Shown here: one piece after another, positions 8,848-17,970 of the stretch | Layout of the letters: each line of letters begins with the position of its first letter | Numbering within the stretch: position 1 is the stretch's first letter | Assembly (NCBI RefSeq): GCF_039555325.1 | Contig: NZ_CP154608.1 | Location: 1,054,001-1,118,000 of the forward strand | DNA from: Sphingomicrobium sp. XHP0239 | GTDB taxonomy: Bacteria; Pseudomonadota; Alphaproteobacteria; Sphingomonadales; Sphingomonadaceae | DNA: 64,000 bases | Reading direction: 5' to 3' | Position numbers and translations under genes: made by a program | The notes under the pieces: model-generated | The model's input: only the letters and a program-made list of their open reading frames with translations | Told to the model about the DNA's origin: nothing | The model's database searches: none

Positions 8848-9786
8848 ATGACGAGGCATCTTTCACTATTGCTGGCGCCCGCTGCGCTGATCGCGAGCCC
8901 CGCGGCCGCTCAATCGGTGGCGGACGGGATCGCGGCGTGGCGCGGCGGCGATCCGATGCGCGCGGTCGCGATCTGGACGCCGCTGGCCCAGAGCGGGGAT
9001 GCCGACGCGCAGTACAATCTGGCGCAGGCCTATCGGCTCGGCCGTGGCATCCGCACCGATGCACGCCGTGCCAAGGCGCTGTTCGAAAGCGCGGCGGAAA
9101 AGGGCCATCTTGGTGCCCGTACGAACCTTGGACTGATGCTCTATAGCGAGGGCGAACGCGGAGAAGGCCTGAACTGGCTACGCGGTGCGGCAGATCAGGG
9201 CGAACCGCGCGCGCTGCTCGTATACGGGACGGCGCTGTTCAATGGCGACGAACTCGATCGCGACGTCGTCACCGGCTATGCGCTCGTCAGCCGCGCGGCA
9301 GCCCAGGACCTCGCCGCGGCAAGGAATACGTTGGCCGAAATGGACGATGTCCTCGACGTCGATGATCGTCGCACCGGCGTCGCGCTGGCGCAACGACTGG
9401 CACGGGGCGACGAGCGTCTCGTCGACGTTCTCGCCGCGCCTCCCGCCCAGGTGGTGAGCACCCGTCCGGCTCCTGCCGCCCCCCGACCACGTGCGACCTC
9501 CACACCGCGACCCGCCGCGTCGACACCGGTTGCGGCGTCGGCGGCGAGCGTCCCGGCTTCGGCCTACACCGTGCAACTCGGCGCCTTTTCCCGGGACGGA
9601 GCGGCGCAGTCGCTATTCGCCTCGCTTCGCACCGAACGCGTGTTCGAAGGCAAGCAGCCCTTCTATCGCGAGGTCGGCAGCGTCACCCGGCTCCGCGTCG
9701 GCCCGTTCGCTTCGAACCGCGAGGCCGAGGCCGCCTGCGCGGCAATGGAACGACGCGCGCAACCCTGCTTCGTCGTCGCGCCCTAA
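8848..9786 (+). CDS. Sel1-like repeat periplasmic protein with C-terminal SPOR domain
   Basis: A 312-residue exported protein. The signal peptide ends at an Ala-rich cleavage site (LIASPAAAQS). Residues about 25-170 hold Sel1-like (TPR-type) repeats such as AVAIWTPLAQSGDADAQYNL and AKALFESAAEKGHLGARTNL. After a Pro/Ala-rich linker a SPOR domain occupies roughly the last 80 residues (AYTVQLGAFSRDGAAQSLFA to FVVAP). I prefer the ATG at 8848, which follows GAGGA at about ten bases and starts the signal peptide directly; an ATG at 8830 would add six residues. It is divergent from the parA operon, which also ends in a SPOR gene, so the locus has two SPOR proteins flanking one ParA. It overlaps serB by three bases convergently. 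Confidence 0.87.
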   Translation: MTRHLSLLLAPAALIASPAAAQSVADGIAAWRGGDPMRAVAIWTPLAQSGDADAQYNLAQAYRLGRGIRTDARRAKALFESAAEKGHLGARTNLGLMLYSEGERGEGLNWLRGAADQGEPRALLVYGTALFNGDELDRDVVTGYALVSRAAAQDLAAARNTLAEMDDVLDVDDRRTGVALAQRLARGDERLVDVLAAPPAQVVSTRPAPAAPRPRATSTPRPAASTPVAASAASVPASAYTVQLGAFSRDGAAQSLFASLRTERVFEGKQPFYREVGSVTRLRVGPFASNREAEAACAAMERRAQPCFVVAP

Positions 9787-10601
9787 CCTTCGATCCATTC
9801 GGCGCGGGCGATCCCGAGCCCCCATAACAGGGCGTCGAGTCCGTGATGCTCGATCCGCGCGTCCGCTTCTGCTGCGACGCGCGGCTTGGCATGATAAGCG
9901 ACGCCCAGATCGGCGGCGCGAAGCATCGGCAGGTCGTTGGCCCCATCGCCGATGGCGACGACATAACCCCCATCGAGGCGGGCCCGTTCTTCCTCCAGCA
10001 CGGCAAGTTTGCGATCCGCATCGACGATCGGGCCCTCGACGGTCCCGGTGAGGCGACCGTCCTGGATGGAAAGCCTATTGGAGACGACGCGGTCGAACCC
10101 CAGTCGATCCCCAATCACGTCCGCAAAAGCGGTGAACCCGCCCGACACCAAGACGCAGCGGACCCCGCGCGCCTTCAGCGTCTGAACGAGCGTGCGCGCG
10201 CCGGGATTGGGGCGGATCCGCGAGGCGAGCAGCCGTTCGATGACACCGGCATCCAGACCGTCCAATAATGCCAAACGCTCGCGCAGCGCGCCTTCGAAAT
10301 CGAGTTCGCCGCGCATGGCCCGCTCGGTGATCGCCGCGACCCGCTCTCCCACCCCCGCCACTTCGGCAAGTTCGTCGATGCATTCCTGACCGATCATGGT
10401 CGAATCCATGTCGGCGAGGAAAAGACGCGGCTCGAACGGGCTTGGCCGATAAACCACGTCCACGCCTGTCGCGCTGTCGACGCGCCCTTCGATTTCGGCT
10501 GCGGAGCCTTCGTCGAGCCAGCGCCATTCGCGCGCACCGGCGATGGTGGCGACCCGGCTGGCCTCGAGCCCGTCGGCTGCTATCAGCGTGGATATGGTCA
10601 C
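9783..10601 (-). CDS. serB: Phosphoserine phosphatase
   Basis: A 272-residue HAD-superfamily enzyme performing the last step of serine biosynthesis (phosphoserine to serine). The catalytic DxD motif is LADMDSTMIGQE (Asp64 and Asp66), the Thr/Ser motif is VLVSGGFTAF, and the late lysine and acidic motifs are DRKLAVLEEE and AIGDGANDLPML. I chose the GTG at 10599-10601 (reading MTISTLIAADGLEASR) because a strong AGGAGG lies four bases before it and it gives a family-like N terminus. This start overlaps the divergent miaA start codon by eight bases, so each promoter must lie within the other gene's coding sequence. An upstream ATG at 10622 is possible. Confidence 0.94.
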   Translation of the reverse strand: MTISTLIAADGLEASRVATIAGAREWRWLDEGSAAEIEGRVDSATGVDVVYRPSPFEPRLFLADMDSTMIGQECIDELAEVAGVGERVAAITERAMRGELDFEGALRERLALLDGLDAGVIERLLASRIRPNPGARTLVQTLKARGVRCVLVSGGFTAFADVIGDRLGFDRVVSNRLSIQDGRLTGTVEGPIVDADRKLAVLEEERARLDGGYVVAIGDGANDLPMLRAADLGVAYHAKPRVAAEADARIEHHGLDALLWGLGIARAEWIEG

Positions 10602-11520
10602 CAAACCTCCTCTCGCGCTCATCGCGGGTCCGACCGCCAGCGGCAAGTCCGAACTGGCACTGCGGCTCGCGGAAAATGCGAACGGAACGATCATCAATGC
10701 CGACAGCGCGCAGATATACGCCGATCTACGAATCGTCGCGGCCAGTCCTTCGGCACGAGAACGCGAACGCGCGCCGCACCGGCTTTACGGGGTTCGCGAC
10801 GGTGGAGAGGCCTGTTCGGCAGCGGACTGGGCGATGCTGGCCAAAGCGGCAGTCGGGCAAGCCATCGACGCGGGCCGACTGCCGATCATCGTCGGCGGAA
10901 CGGGTCTCTATCTCCGCACCCTCCTCGAAGGAATCGCTCCGGTCCCCGATATCGACCCCGACATCCGCGAGGCGATCAGGACCACCGATACGGCGACCAA
11001 CTTTTCCTCGTTGGAACGGGAGGATCCGGCGGCGGCGGAGCGGCTGAACAAGGGTGACACCACCCGGATCGCTCGCGCGCTCGAAGTGGTGCGATCATCG
11101 GGCAAGCCTTTATCCTTCTGGCAGGCGCGCAAGGAGGGCGGCATCGCGAAGGACGTCACGCTGCGGCCCCTGTTGCTCCTCCCCCCACGCGATTGGCTCG
11201 CCGAACGATGCGACCGGCGTTTCGAGACCATGATCGAACAGGGCGTGCTGGAAGAGGTTCGCGAGCTGCTCGGGCGCGGGCTCGACCCTGCGCTCCCCGT
11301 CATGCGGGCCATCGGCGTCCCGGAAATCGCGTCCTATCTTGCGGGCGATCGATCGCGCGAGGACATGATTGCGGCAGGACAGCTGGCCACGCGCCAATAT
11401 ATGAAGCGGCAATATACCTGGTTCCGGAACCAGCCTCCCGCCCACTGGCCGCGCTTCGCCGAACCGCTCGACGACGAGGCGGCGATCGAGCGCGCGCTGG
11501 CCCTGCTCTCTCCCGCTTGA
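10594..11520 (+). CDS. miaA: tRNA dimethylallyltransferase
   Basis: A 308-residue MiaA, which transfers a dimethylallyl group to N6 of A37 in tRNAs reading UNN codons. The P-loop is LIAGPTASGKSE, followed by the substrate-recognition segment NADSAQIYADL, the IIVGGTGLYLRTLLEGI motif, and the C-terminal QLATRQYMKRQYTWFRNQ region that contacts tRNA. The ATG at 10594 gives the usual short N terminus; no good ribosome-binding site precedes it. It is divergent from, and overlaps, the serB start. The ketol-acid reductoisomerase gene follows 13 bp downstream on the same strand. Confidence 0.97.
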   Translation: MVTKPPLALIAGPTASGKSELALRLAENANGTIINADSAQIYADLRIVAASPSARERERAPHRLYGVRDGGEACSAADWAMLAKAAVGQAIDAGRLPIIVGGTGLYLRTLLEGIAPVPDIDPDIREAIRTTDTATNFSSLEREDPAAAERLNKGDTTRIARALEVVRSSGKPLSFWQARKEGGIAKDVTLRPLLLLPPRDWLAERCDRRFETMIEQGVLEEVRELLGRGLDPALPVMRAIGVPEIASYLAGDRSREDMIAAGQLATRQYMKRQYTWFRNQPPAHWPRFAEPLDDEAAIERALALLSPA

Positions 11521-11533
11521 TAGAGCCGGCGGC

Positions 11534-12562
11534 ATGGACATCATTCGTGACGCCGCCATCGACCCCTCCCCGCTGCAGGGCGAGCGCGTCGCCATCATCG
11601 GCTACGGCAACCAGGGCCGGGCACAGGCGCTCAACCTTGCCGATAGCGGGATCGACGTCGTTGTCGGTCTGCGAGAAGGCAGCGAGACCTTCGCGAAGGT
11701 CGAAGCGGACGGGCTGACGACCCTCCCCCTCGGTGAGGCTCCGAAAGGTGCCGCGCTGACCATGATGCTCGTCCCCGACGAACTCATGACGGGGATCTAT
11801 GCCACGATCGAACCGTCGCTCCCGAACGGCAGCGCCCTGGGCTTCAGTCACGGGCTCGCCGTCCATTTCGGCCATGTCGTGCCACGCGAAGATCTCGACG
11901 TGCTGCTGCTGGCGCCGAAGGGGCCGGGCACCGCTCTCCGCCAGCTCTATACCGAGGACAAGGGCATGCCTGGCCTGTGGGCGGTCCACCGCGACGCCAG
12001 CGGACACGCGAAACCGATCGCGCTCGCCTATGGAAAAGCCATCGGATGCGCGCGCGCAGGCCTCATCGCCTCCTCGTTCGAGGAAGAGGCCGTCGCCGAT
12101 CTGTTCAACGAGCAGGCAGTGGTGTGGGGCGGCGTACCGGCCCTGCTGCTAGCCGGGTACGAAGCACTGGTCGAGGCGGGCTATTCCGAGGAAGTCGCCT
12201 ATTTCGAATGTATCGGCGAACTGAAGTTACTCGCGGACCTCATCGAAGCGCGCGGAATTGCGGGCATGCGCGAGGTCATCAGCAATACCGCCGAGCTTGG
12301 CGCGGTGCTGGGTGGTCCCGCCATCGCGGATTACCACGTGCGCCAGCGGATGCAGGATATTCTCAAGAGCGTTCGCGGTGGGGAGTTCGCGGCGCAGCTC
12401 GCCGAGGAAGCCGCGGAAGGCTATCCTCTCCTCTCCGACGCGCGCGCACGCTCGCGCGCTCATGCCTCGGAAGCGGTGCGCGACCGGCTTCAGACGCTTT
12501 CGGCGGACGAATCCGAGGAGGACTCGATCGAACGCTCGCCCACCGACGCGCGTTCGAGATAA
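11534..12562 (+). CDS. ilvC: Divergent class I ketol-acid reductoisomerase
   Basis: A 342-residue protein of the KARI family (NADPH-dependent isomeroreduction in Val/Leu/Ile synthesis). The nucleotide motif IIGYGNQGRAQALNL and the phosphate-binding GLREGSETF are recognisable. So are the catalytic acids in VADLFNEQAV and AYFECIGELKLL and the serine in VISNTAELG. Yet many normally invariant positions differ: PKGPGTALR instead of PKGPGHTVR, VWGGVPALL instead of VLCGGLT, and the N terminus lacks the usual MKVYYDxDAD start. The C-terminal 30 residues are acidic and Ser-rich. It follows miaA, where I recall ilvB-ilvN-ilvC in relatives, but no ilvB or ilvN is here. It could be the housekeeping enzyme or a diverged paralogue. 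Confidence 0.82.
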   Translation: MDIIRDAAIDPSPLQGERVAIIGYGNQGRAQALNLADSGIDVVVGLREGSETFAKVEADGLTTLPLGEAPKGAALTMMLVPDELMTGIYATIEPSLPNGSALGFSHGLAVHFGHVVPREDLDVLLLAPKGPGTALRQLYTEDKGMPGLWAVHRDASGHAKPIALAYGKAIGCARAGLIASSFEEEAVADLFNEQAVVWGGVPALLLAGYEALVEAGYSEEVAYFECIGELKLLADLIEARGIAGMREVISNTAELGAVLGGPAIADYHVRQRMQDILKSVRGGEFAAQLAEEAAEGYPLLSDARARSRAHASEAVRDRLQTLSADESEEDSIERSPTDARSR

Positions 12563-12675
12563 TGACGCTGAAGCTGCCGATGGGTGTCGGCAGCGTCCGG
12601 ATGATCGGCGGCCATCGCGCGCTCCATCTCCTCGGCGGCGCGACGCGCGTAATAGATGCGGCTTTCCTGCTTCAT
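12490..12675 (-). CDS. Small basic/acidic helical protein, antisense-overlapping the end of ilvC
   Basis: A 61-residue protein beginning MKQESRIYYARRAAEEMERA and continuing with a helical segment containing DTHRQLQRHYLERAS. It looks like a short, charged coiled-coil-type protein of the kind often annotated as hypothetical in sphingomonads. The start at 12673-12675 is preceded by GGGGAG at eight bases. The last 73 bp overlap the ilvC 3' end on the opposite strand. No function can be given; existence is supported by the ribosome-binding site and the non-random helical pattern. Confidence 0.62.
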   Translation of the reverse strand: MKQESRIYYARRAAEEMERAMAADHPDAADTHRQLQRHYLERASVGERSIESSSDSSAESV

Positions 12676-12719
12676 CGACCGGTCTCCCCTAGGCCAGACG
12701 GAGACATTAGCATCGAGAA

Positions 12720-12757
12720 CATAAAAAGTCTCCTCCCCGGAGCGAGCCGGGGAGGAG
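12720..12757 (-). terminator. Rho-independent terminator of the beta-barrel protein gene
   Basis: A perfect 11-bp stem (12730-12740 with 12747-12757, arms CTCCTCCCCGG / CCGGGGAGGAG) closes a six-base loop. On the minus strand it is followed by ACTTTTTAT, the expected U-rich tract. It lies 20 bp past the stop of the minus-strand outer-membrane protein gene. Confidence 0.9.
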
Positions 12758-12776
12758 CGGTCGCGCAACGAATGGA

Positions 12777-13382
12777 TCAGAAGCTGATGCCGAGCGTCCC
12801 GACGATCTGGTGCTTCTCGATGTCGCTGTCATAGTCGGCGTAGCGATATTCGCCGCCGATAAAGGCGCCGCGACCGATATAGTATCGCCCGCCCGCGCCG
12901 ATCCGGTAGCCGTTCTCGTCGTCCGTGACGATCTCGCGGATCTGGGTGTCGCCATCATCGATGATAAGGTCGAGTTCGTTCTCGAGCCGGGTCAGCCCCG
13001 CCTTCACGTAAACGTCCCCAAGGGTCGCGACGGGAACCGTGAGACGGCCGCCGATATAAAGGTCGGAGGTGTTGGTAAGCACGCTGTCGTAGACGACACC
13101 GTCCTCCTCGAACACGACGCTGTCCTCGATGCCGCTCTTGCCCGCTTCGACGTCGATCCCGAGCGCCACGACGCCCAGTGAGACGTCATAGCCCGCACCG
13201 ATGGCGATGTAGCCCCCCTCGGCTTCATATTCGGCACCGAAGTCGGAATTGGCCTTCGCGCTGTCGAGACCCGCCTGCAGCTCGACGCGCGGGCCGGAGG
13301 GAGCGAACAGCTGGGCAGCGGCCGGCGATGCCGCGAGAACGGACGCGAGCACGGTGCCGGCGGCGAGAGTGGTCTTGATCAT
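12777..13382 (-). CDS. Small outer-membrane beta-barrel protein
   Basis: A 201-residue exported protein with a clear signal peptide (cleavage near ASPAAAQL). The mature part is made of alternating hydrophobic strands such as YIAIGAGYDVSLGVVALGID, DVYVKAGLTRLENEL and GRYYIGRGAFIGGEYRYADY, and ends in VGTLGISF with the terminal Phe typical of BamA-recognised barrels. It resembles the eight-stranded OmpA/OmpX-like 'porin family' proteins. The gene has its own terminator and stands alone between the small minus-strand gene and mutL. It might be a structural barrel or an adhesion factor; the sequence does not discriminate. Confidence 0.86.
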   Translation of the reverse strand: MIKTTLAAGTVLASVLAASPAAAQLFAPSGPRVELQAGLDSAKANSDFGAEYEAEGGYIAIGAGYDVSLGVVALGIDVEAGKSGIEDSVVFEEDGVVYDSVLTNTSDLYIGGRLTVPVATLGDVYVKAGLTRLENELDLIIDDGDTQIREIVTDDENGYRIGAGGRYYIGRGAFIGGEYRYADYDSDIEKHQIVGTLGISF

Positions 13383-13511
13383 TGGAAACTCCAGAAAAAA
13401 TACGAATGTTGTGTCCCTGACCGCAGCTGAAAGACTTTAGGCGGTGAACGGATAATGATGCCGCGATTCATCGCCGCGAAAGATCGGTTGCAAGTTGCTG
13501 AAACTGCTGAC

Positions 13512-15323
13512 CTAATGTCGACCGAACAATTTTTCTACGTCGCTAAGAGCAAGTTTTACCCACGTCGGCCGCCCGTGGTTGCACTGCCCCGATCTTGGCG
13601 TCGTCTCGATCTGGCGGAGAAGCGCGTTCATCTCTTCCACCCGCAGGATTCGACCCGCACGAACCGAACCGTGACAGGCCATCGTGCCCGCAACGAGGTC
13701 GATGCGGTCCTGCAGCGTCGGCGCGCTTTCTAGTTCTGCCAGTTCGGCAGCCAGATCCGCGAGCAACTTGGGGGCCTTCACCTTGTTGCCCAGCGGCGCC
13801 GGGGTCGCCCGAACGAGCATGGTCGAGGGTCCGAAGCGTTCGATCTCGAGGCCAAGGGTCGCAAGTTCGGCAGCCGCCCCCTCCAGACGCTCGCAATCGG
13901 CTTCGTCCAGTTCGACCGGCTCGGCGATCAGTAGCGGCTGACTGGCCACCGGATCGCCCTCGCGCGCCGTGCGCATCGCTTCCAGCACGAGCCGTTCGTG
14001 CGCGGCGTGCTGATCGACGATGACCAGTCCGTCCTCCGCTTCGGCGACGATATAGGTGGCTGCGACCTGCCCCCGCGCGGCACCGAGCGGGTGGCGGGCG
14101 GCGCTGGGCGCGGTCTCGGCGGCAGGCGCGGCCCGGGCGAACGGGGCAGCGCTCATGACGGCTTCGAAGGAGGGCGACGTGCCCGGGTCGTAGGACGCCT
14201 GCGTCTCGGCGACCCGCCTCGGCATGCCCGTTCCCTGCGGCATCGGCTGGCGCAGGGGATCGGGGGGCGGGGCCGCGGCGTCCCCATGCCCTTCGACGGT
14301 CCAGTTTGCGGGCTGTGCATGCTGCTCGCGCGCCGCCGATAGATGGCCCGCCTCGTCCAGCGCGCGGCGGACCCCGCCGACGATCAGCGCGCGAACGCCC
14401 TGCGCGTCGCGAAAGCGGACCTCGGTCTTGGCGGGGTGAACGTTGATATCGACTTCACCCGTCGGACAACTGACGAACAAGGCGGCGATCGGATGGCGGT
14501 CGCGCGCGATGAGGTCGCGGTAGGCCCCGCGAAGCGCGCCGACGAGAAGCCGGTCCTTCACCGGGCGGCCGTTGACGAACAGGAATTGCTGGTCGCCCAT
14601 GCCGCGATTGAAGGTCGGCAGGCTGACGACTCCCTCAAGCCGCAGATCGCCGCGATGATAGTCTACCGCCACCGCATTCCTCGCCAGTTCGGGGGTCAGC
14701 AGCGCGGCGACGCGTTCGGGAGGTGATTGCGGCTGGACGGCGATGATCGCGCGACCGTCATGTTCGAAGCGAAAGGCGACATCGGGCCGCGCCATCGCGA
14801 GGCGGCGCATCACGTCCAGCGCGGCAAGATATTCCGACCGTGGCGACCGGAGAAACTTGCGACGGGCAGGGACCTTCGCGAACAGTTCTTCCACCGTGAC
14901 GCGGGTGCCACGGGGCACGCTGGCGGGGCCGTCCTCGACCCTCGCGCCATGGTCCGTGACGATCCGCCAACCTTCGCCGTCGGCCGGGCGGCTTTCCAGC
15001 GTGAAGCGCGACACGCTGGCGATGCTGGGCAGTGCCTCTCCGCGAAAGCCGAAGCTGGAGACGTCCTCGATCGCCTCGTCGGGAAGCTTGCTGGTGGCGT
15101 GGCGCTCGAGGGCGAGGCGCATGTCGGCGGGGCTCATTCCGTGCCCGTCATCCTCGACGCTGAGCATCGTCAGCCCACCACCCGACAGGGCAACGGATAC
15201 CCTCCGCGCGCCCGCATCCACGCCGTTTTCCACGAGTTCCTTCAGCGCGCTCGCCGGGCGTTCGACCACCTCGCCCGCCGCGATCCGGTCGATGAGGGCG
15301 CTGGGGAGCCTTCTTATTGACAT
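13512..15323 (-). CDS. mutL: DNA mismatch repair protein MutL, endonuclease-proficient type
   Basis: A 603-residue MutL. The N-terminal GHKL ATPase shows IAAGEVVERPASALKELVEN with ENGVDAGA, SVEDDGHGM, and ATSKL/FGFRGEALPSI. The C-terminal domain carries the metal-binding endonuclease motif DQHAAHERLVLE (about residue 435), plus the accessory MACHGSVRAGR and CNHGRPTWVKL segments. MutL with these motifs nicks DNA itself, as expected in bacteria without MutH. A Pro/Gly/Ala-rich linker of about 100 residues joins the domains. The gene is divergent from mreB, sharing a 154-bp intergenic region. Confidence 0.97.
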   Translation of the reverse strand: MSIRRLPSALIDRIAAGEVVERPASALKELVENGVDAGARRVSVALSGGGLTMLSVEDDGHGMSPADMRLALERHATSKLPDEAIEDVSSFGFRGEALPSIASVSRFTLESRPADGEGWRIVTDHGARVEDGPASVPRGTRVTVEELFAKVPARRKFLRSPRSEYLAALDVMRRLAMARPDVAFRFEHDGRAIIAVQPQSPPERVAALLTPELARNAVAVDYHRGDLRLEGVVSLPTFNRGMGDQQFLFVNGRPVKDRLLVGALRGAYRDLIARDRHPIAALFVSCPTGEVDINVHPAKTEVRFRDAQGVRALIVGGVRRALDEAGHLSAAREQHAQPANWTVEGHGDAAAPPPDPLRQPMPQGTGMPRRVAETQASYDPGTSPSFEAVMSAAPFARAAPAAETAPSAARHPLGAARGQVAATYIVAEAEDGLVIVDQHAAHERLVLEAMRTAREGDPVASQPLLIAEPVELDEADCERLEGAAAELATLGLEIERFGPSTMLVRATPAPLGNKVKAPKLLADLAAELAELESAPTLQDRIDLVAGTMACHGSVRAGRILRVEEMNALLRQIETTPRSGQCNHGRPTWVKLALSDVEKLFGRH

Positions 15324-16521
<1,198 letters not shown>

Positions 16522-16529
16522 ATTGAGGC

Positions 16530-17417
16530 GTGGCGGGGGCGAGCAAATTCCGCCGTCCGGGGTGGTCGCGACGGGCGCAGTATAGCCTGTTCTTCAGCTT
16601 CGTCGCGCTGGGCGTCGGACTGGTCGTCGGGCTGATCCTGCTCGCCGTCAGCGTCGTCGCGCCGCGCACCTTCGAAGGCATCCGCGGCGGGGCGACCGAC
16701 CTGTTTAGCCCGGTGACCCGGTCGCTGAGCGCCGTCGGCGCCACCACGAGAGGATTGGCGACCGGCGCGGGCGATTACTGGAATGCTGCCCGCCAGAACA
16801 GCGCGCTTCGCGAGGAACGCGACGAACTGGCCCGCCGCGCGCTGCGCGCCGAGGCGATCGAACGCGAAAACCAGCAGTTGAAGGAAGCCTTGTCGCTGCG
16901 CGAACGGTCGAGCGAACCGGTCGCCAGCGGCCGGATCGTCGGATCGAGCCAGGATAGCGTTCGCCGCTTCGCGATCCTGTCGGCGGGACGGAGCGACGGG
17001 GTCCGCATCGGGATGCCGGTGCGCAGCGCCGACGGAATGCTTGGCCGCGTGGTCGGCACGGGAGCCTTTTCCTCGCGCCTGCTTTTGGTGACCGATCGCG
17101 CGCTGATCGTGCCGGGACGGATCCTCCGCACCGACGAGCCGGTCATCGCGCGCGGACGCGGCGAAGGGACGATCGACCTTCGTCCGTTGGAAGTCGGACG
17201 CAATCCGTTCGAGCCGGGGGACATCGTCATCACCAGCGGTACCGGCGGCCTTTATCCGCCGCTCGTCCCGTTGGCCCGCGTCCTGCGGCTGGACGACGAC
17301 GGCGCCATTGCGGTCCCGATCGCAACGCCCGCACAATCGTCGGTCGCGATCGTCTTCCCCCCCTATGAACCCGACTCCCTGAGCGGGTTCGAGGCACCGC
17401 TGACGGGCACCGAATGA
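16530..17417 (+). CDS. mreC: Rod shape-determining protein MreC
   Basis: A 295-residue bitopic inner-membrane protein with a basic N terminus, one membrane helix (about residues 18-44), a coiled coil (about 85-120, containing NSALREERDELARRALRAEA), and the MreC beta-domain (SGRIVGSSQDSVRRFAILSA through IVITSGTGGLYPPLVPLARV). It scaffolds PBP2 and links MreB to the wall synthase. Translation appears to start at a GTG at 16530, eight bases after mreB; the ribosome-binding site is weak and very close. The stop overlaps the mreD start by ATGA. Confidence 0.95.
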   Translation: MAGASKFRRPGWSRRAQYSLFFSFVALGVGLVVGLILLAVSVVAPRTFEGIRGGATDLFSPVTRSLSAVGATTRGLATGAGDYWNAARQNSALREERDELARRALRAEAIERENQQLKEALSLRERSSEPVASGRIVGSSQDSVRRFAILSAGRSDGVRIGMPVRSADGMLGRVVGTGAFSSRLLLVTDRALIVPGRILRTDEPVIARGRGEGTIDLRPLEVGRNPFEPGDIVITSGTGGLYPPLVPLARVLRLDDDGAIAVPIATPAQSSVAIVFPPYEPDSLSGFEAPLTGTE

Positions 17418-17938
17418 TCCTGCGCCGTCGCCAGCGACGCCCGAGTGCCTTCGAACAGGGCCCGCGCAAGAATGCCGAAGCCCTGCCCGCGGTGAGCGTG
17501 GTGGTGGCGGGAATGCTGGCGCTGATCCCGGCCATGTCGACAACCGGATGGTGGCCCGATTTCGGGTTGATGGCGCTGATCGCGTGGCGGTTGCAGCGAT
17601 CCGACCCCTTTCCCAACTGGGCGGCCATTCCGCTGGGGCTGTTCAATGATCTCATCACGCTTCACCCGCTCGGCCTGTCGGTGGTGTGCTTCACGATCGC
17701 GCTGATCGTCCTCGACGTCATGGACGCGCGTCGCATCCGCGGCACCTTCTTCACCGACTGGTTCGTTGCCATCCTGTTGATTTCGATCGCCGAATTCATC
17801 CAGCTCTGGATCGCCGCCATTCAGGGTGCTGCAATGCCGCTTAATGTAATCATTGCGCCGATCGTCATCTCTTCTTTGCTCTTTCCGGTCATGGCAGGCA
17901 TCGTCGCGATGCTCGATCGATACCGATTGCGCAAATAG
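17414..17938 (+). CDS. mreD: Rod shape-determining protein MreD
   Basis: A 174-residue polytopic membrane protein with about five hydrophobic segments (for example VVVAGMLALIPAMS, GLSVVCFTIALIVLDVM and FVAILLISIAEFIQLWIAAI). Family members bridge MreC and the RodA-PBP2 complex. MreD is poorly conserved; the assignment rests on length, topology, the FNDLITLHPLGLSVV region and the position between mreC and mrdA. Its ATG overlaps the mreC stop. Confidence 0.92.
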   Translation: MILRRRQRRPSAFEQGPRKNAEALPAVSVVVAGMLALIPAMSTTGWWPDFGLMALIAWRLQRSDPFPNWAAIPLGLFNDLITLHPLGLSVVCFTIALIVLDVMDARRIRGTFFTDWFVAILLISIAEFIQLWIAAIQGAAMPLNVIIAPIVISSLLFPVMAGIVAMLDRYRLRK

Positions 17939-17970
17939 GCGCCAGCGAGACGACAGGCAGGACAAGGGGC

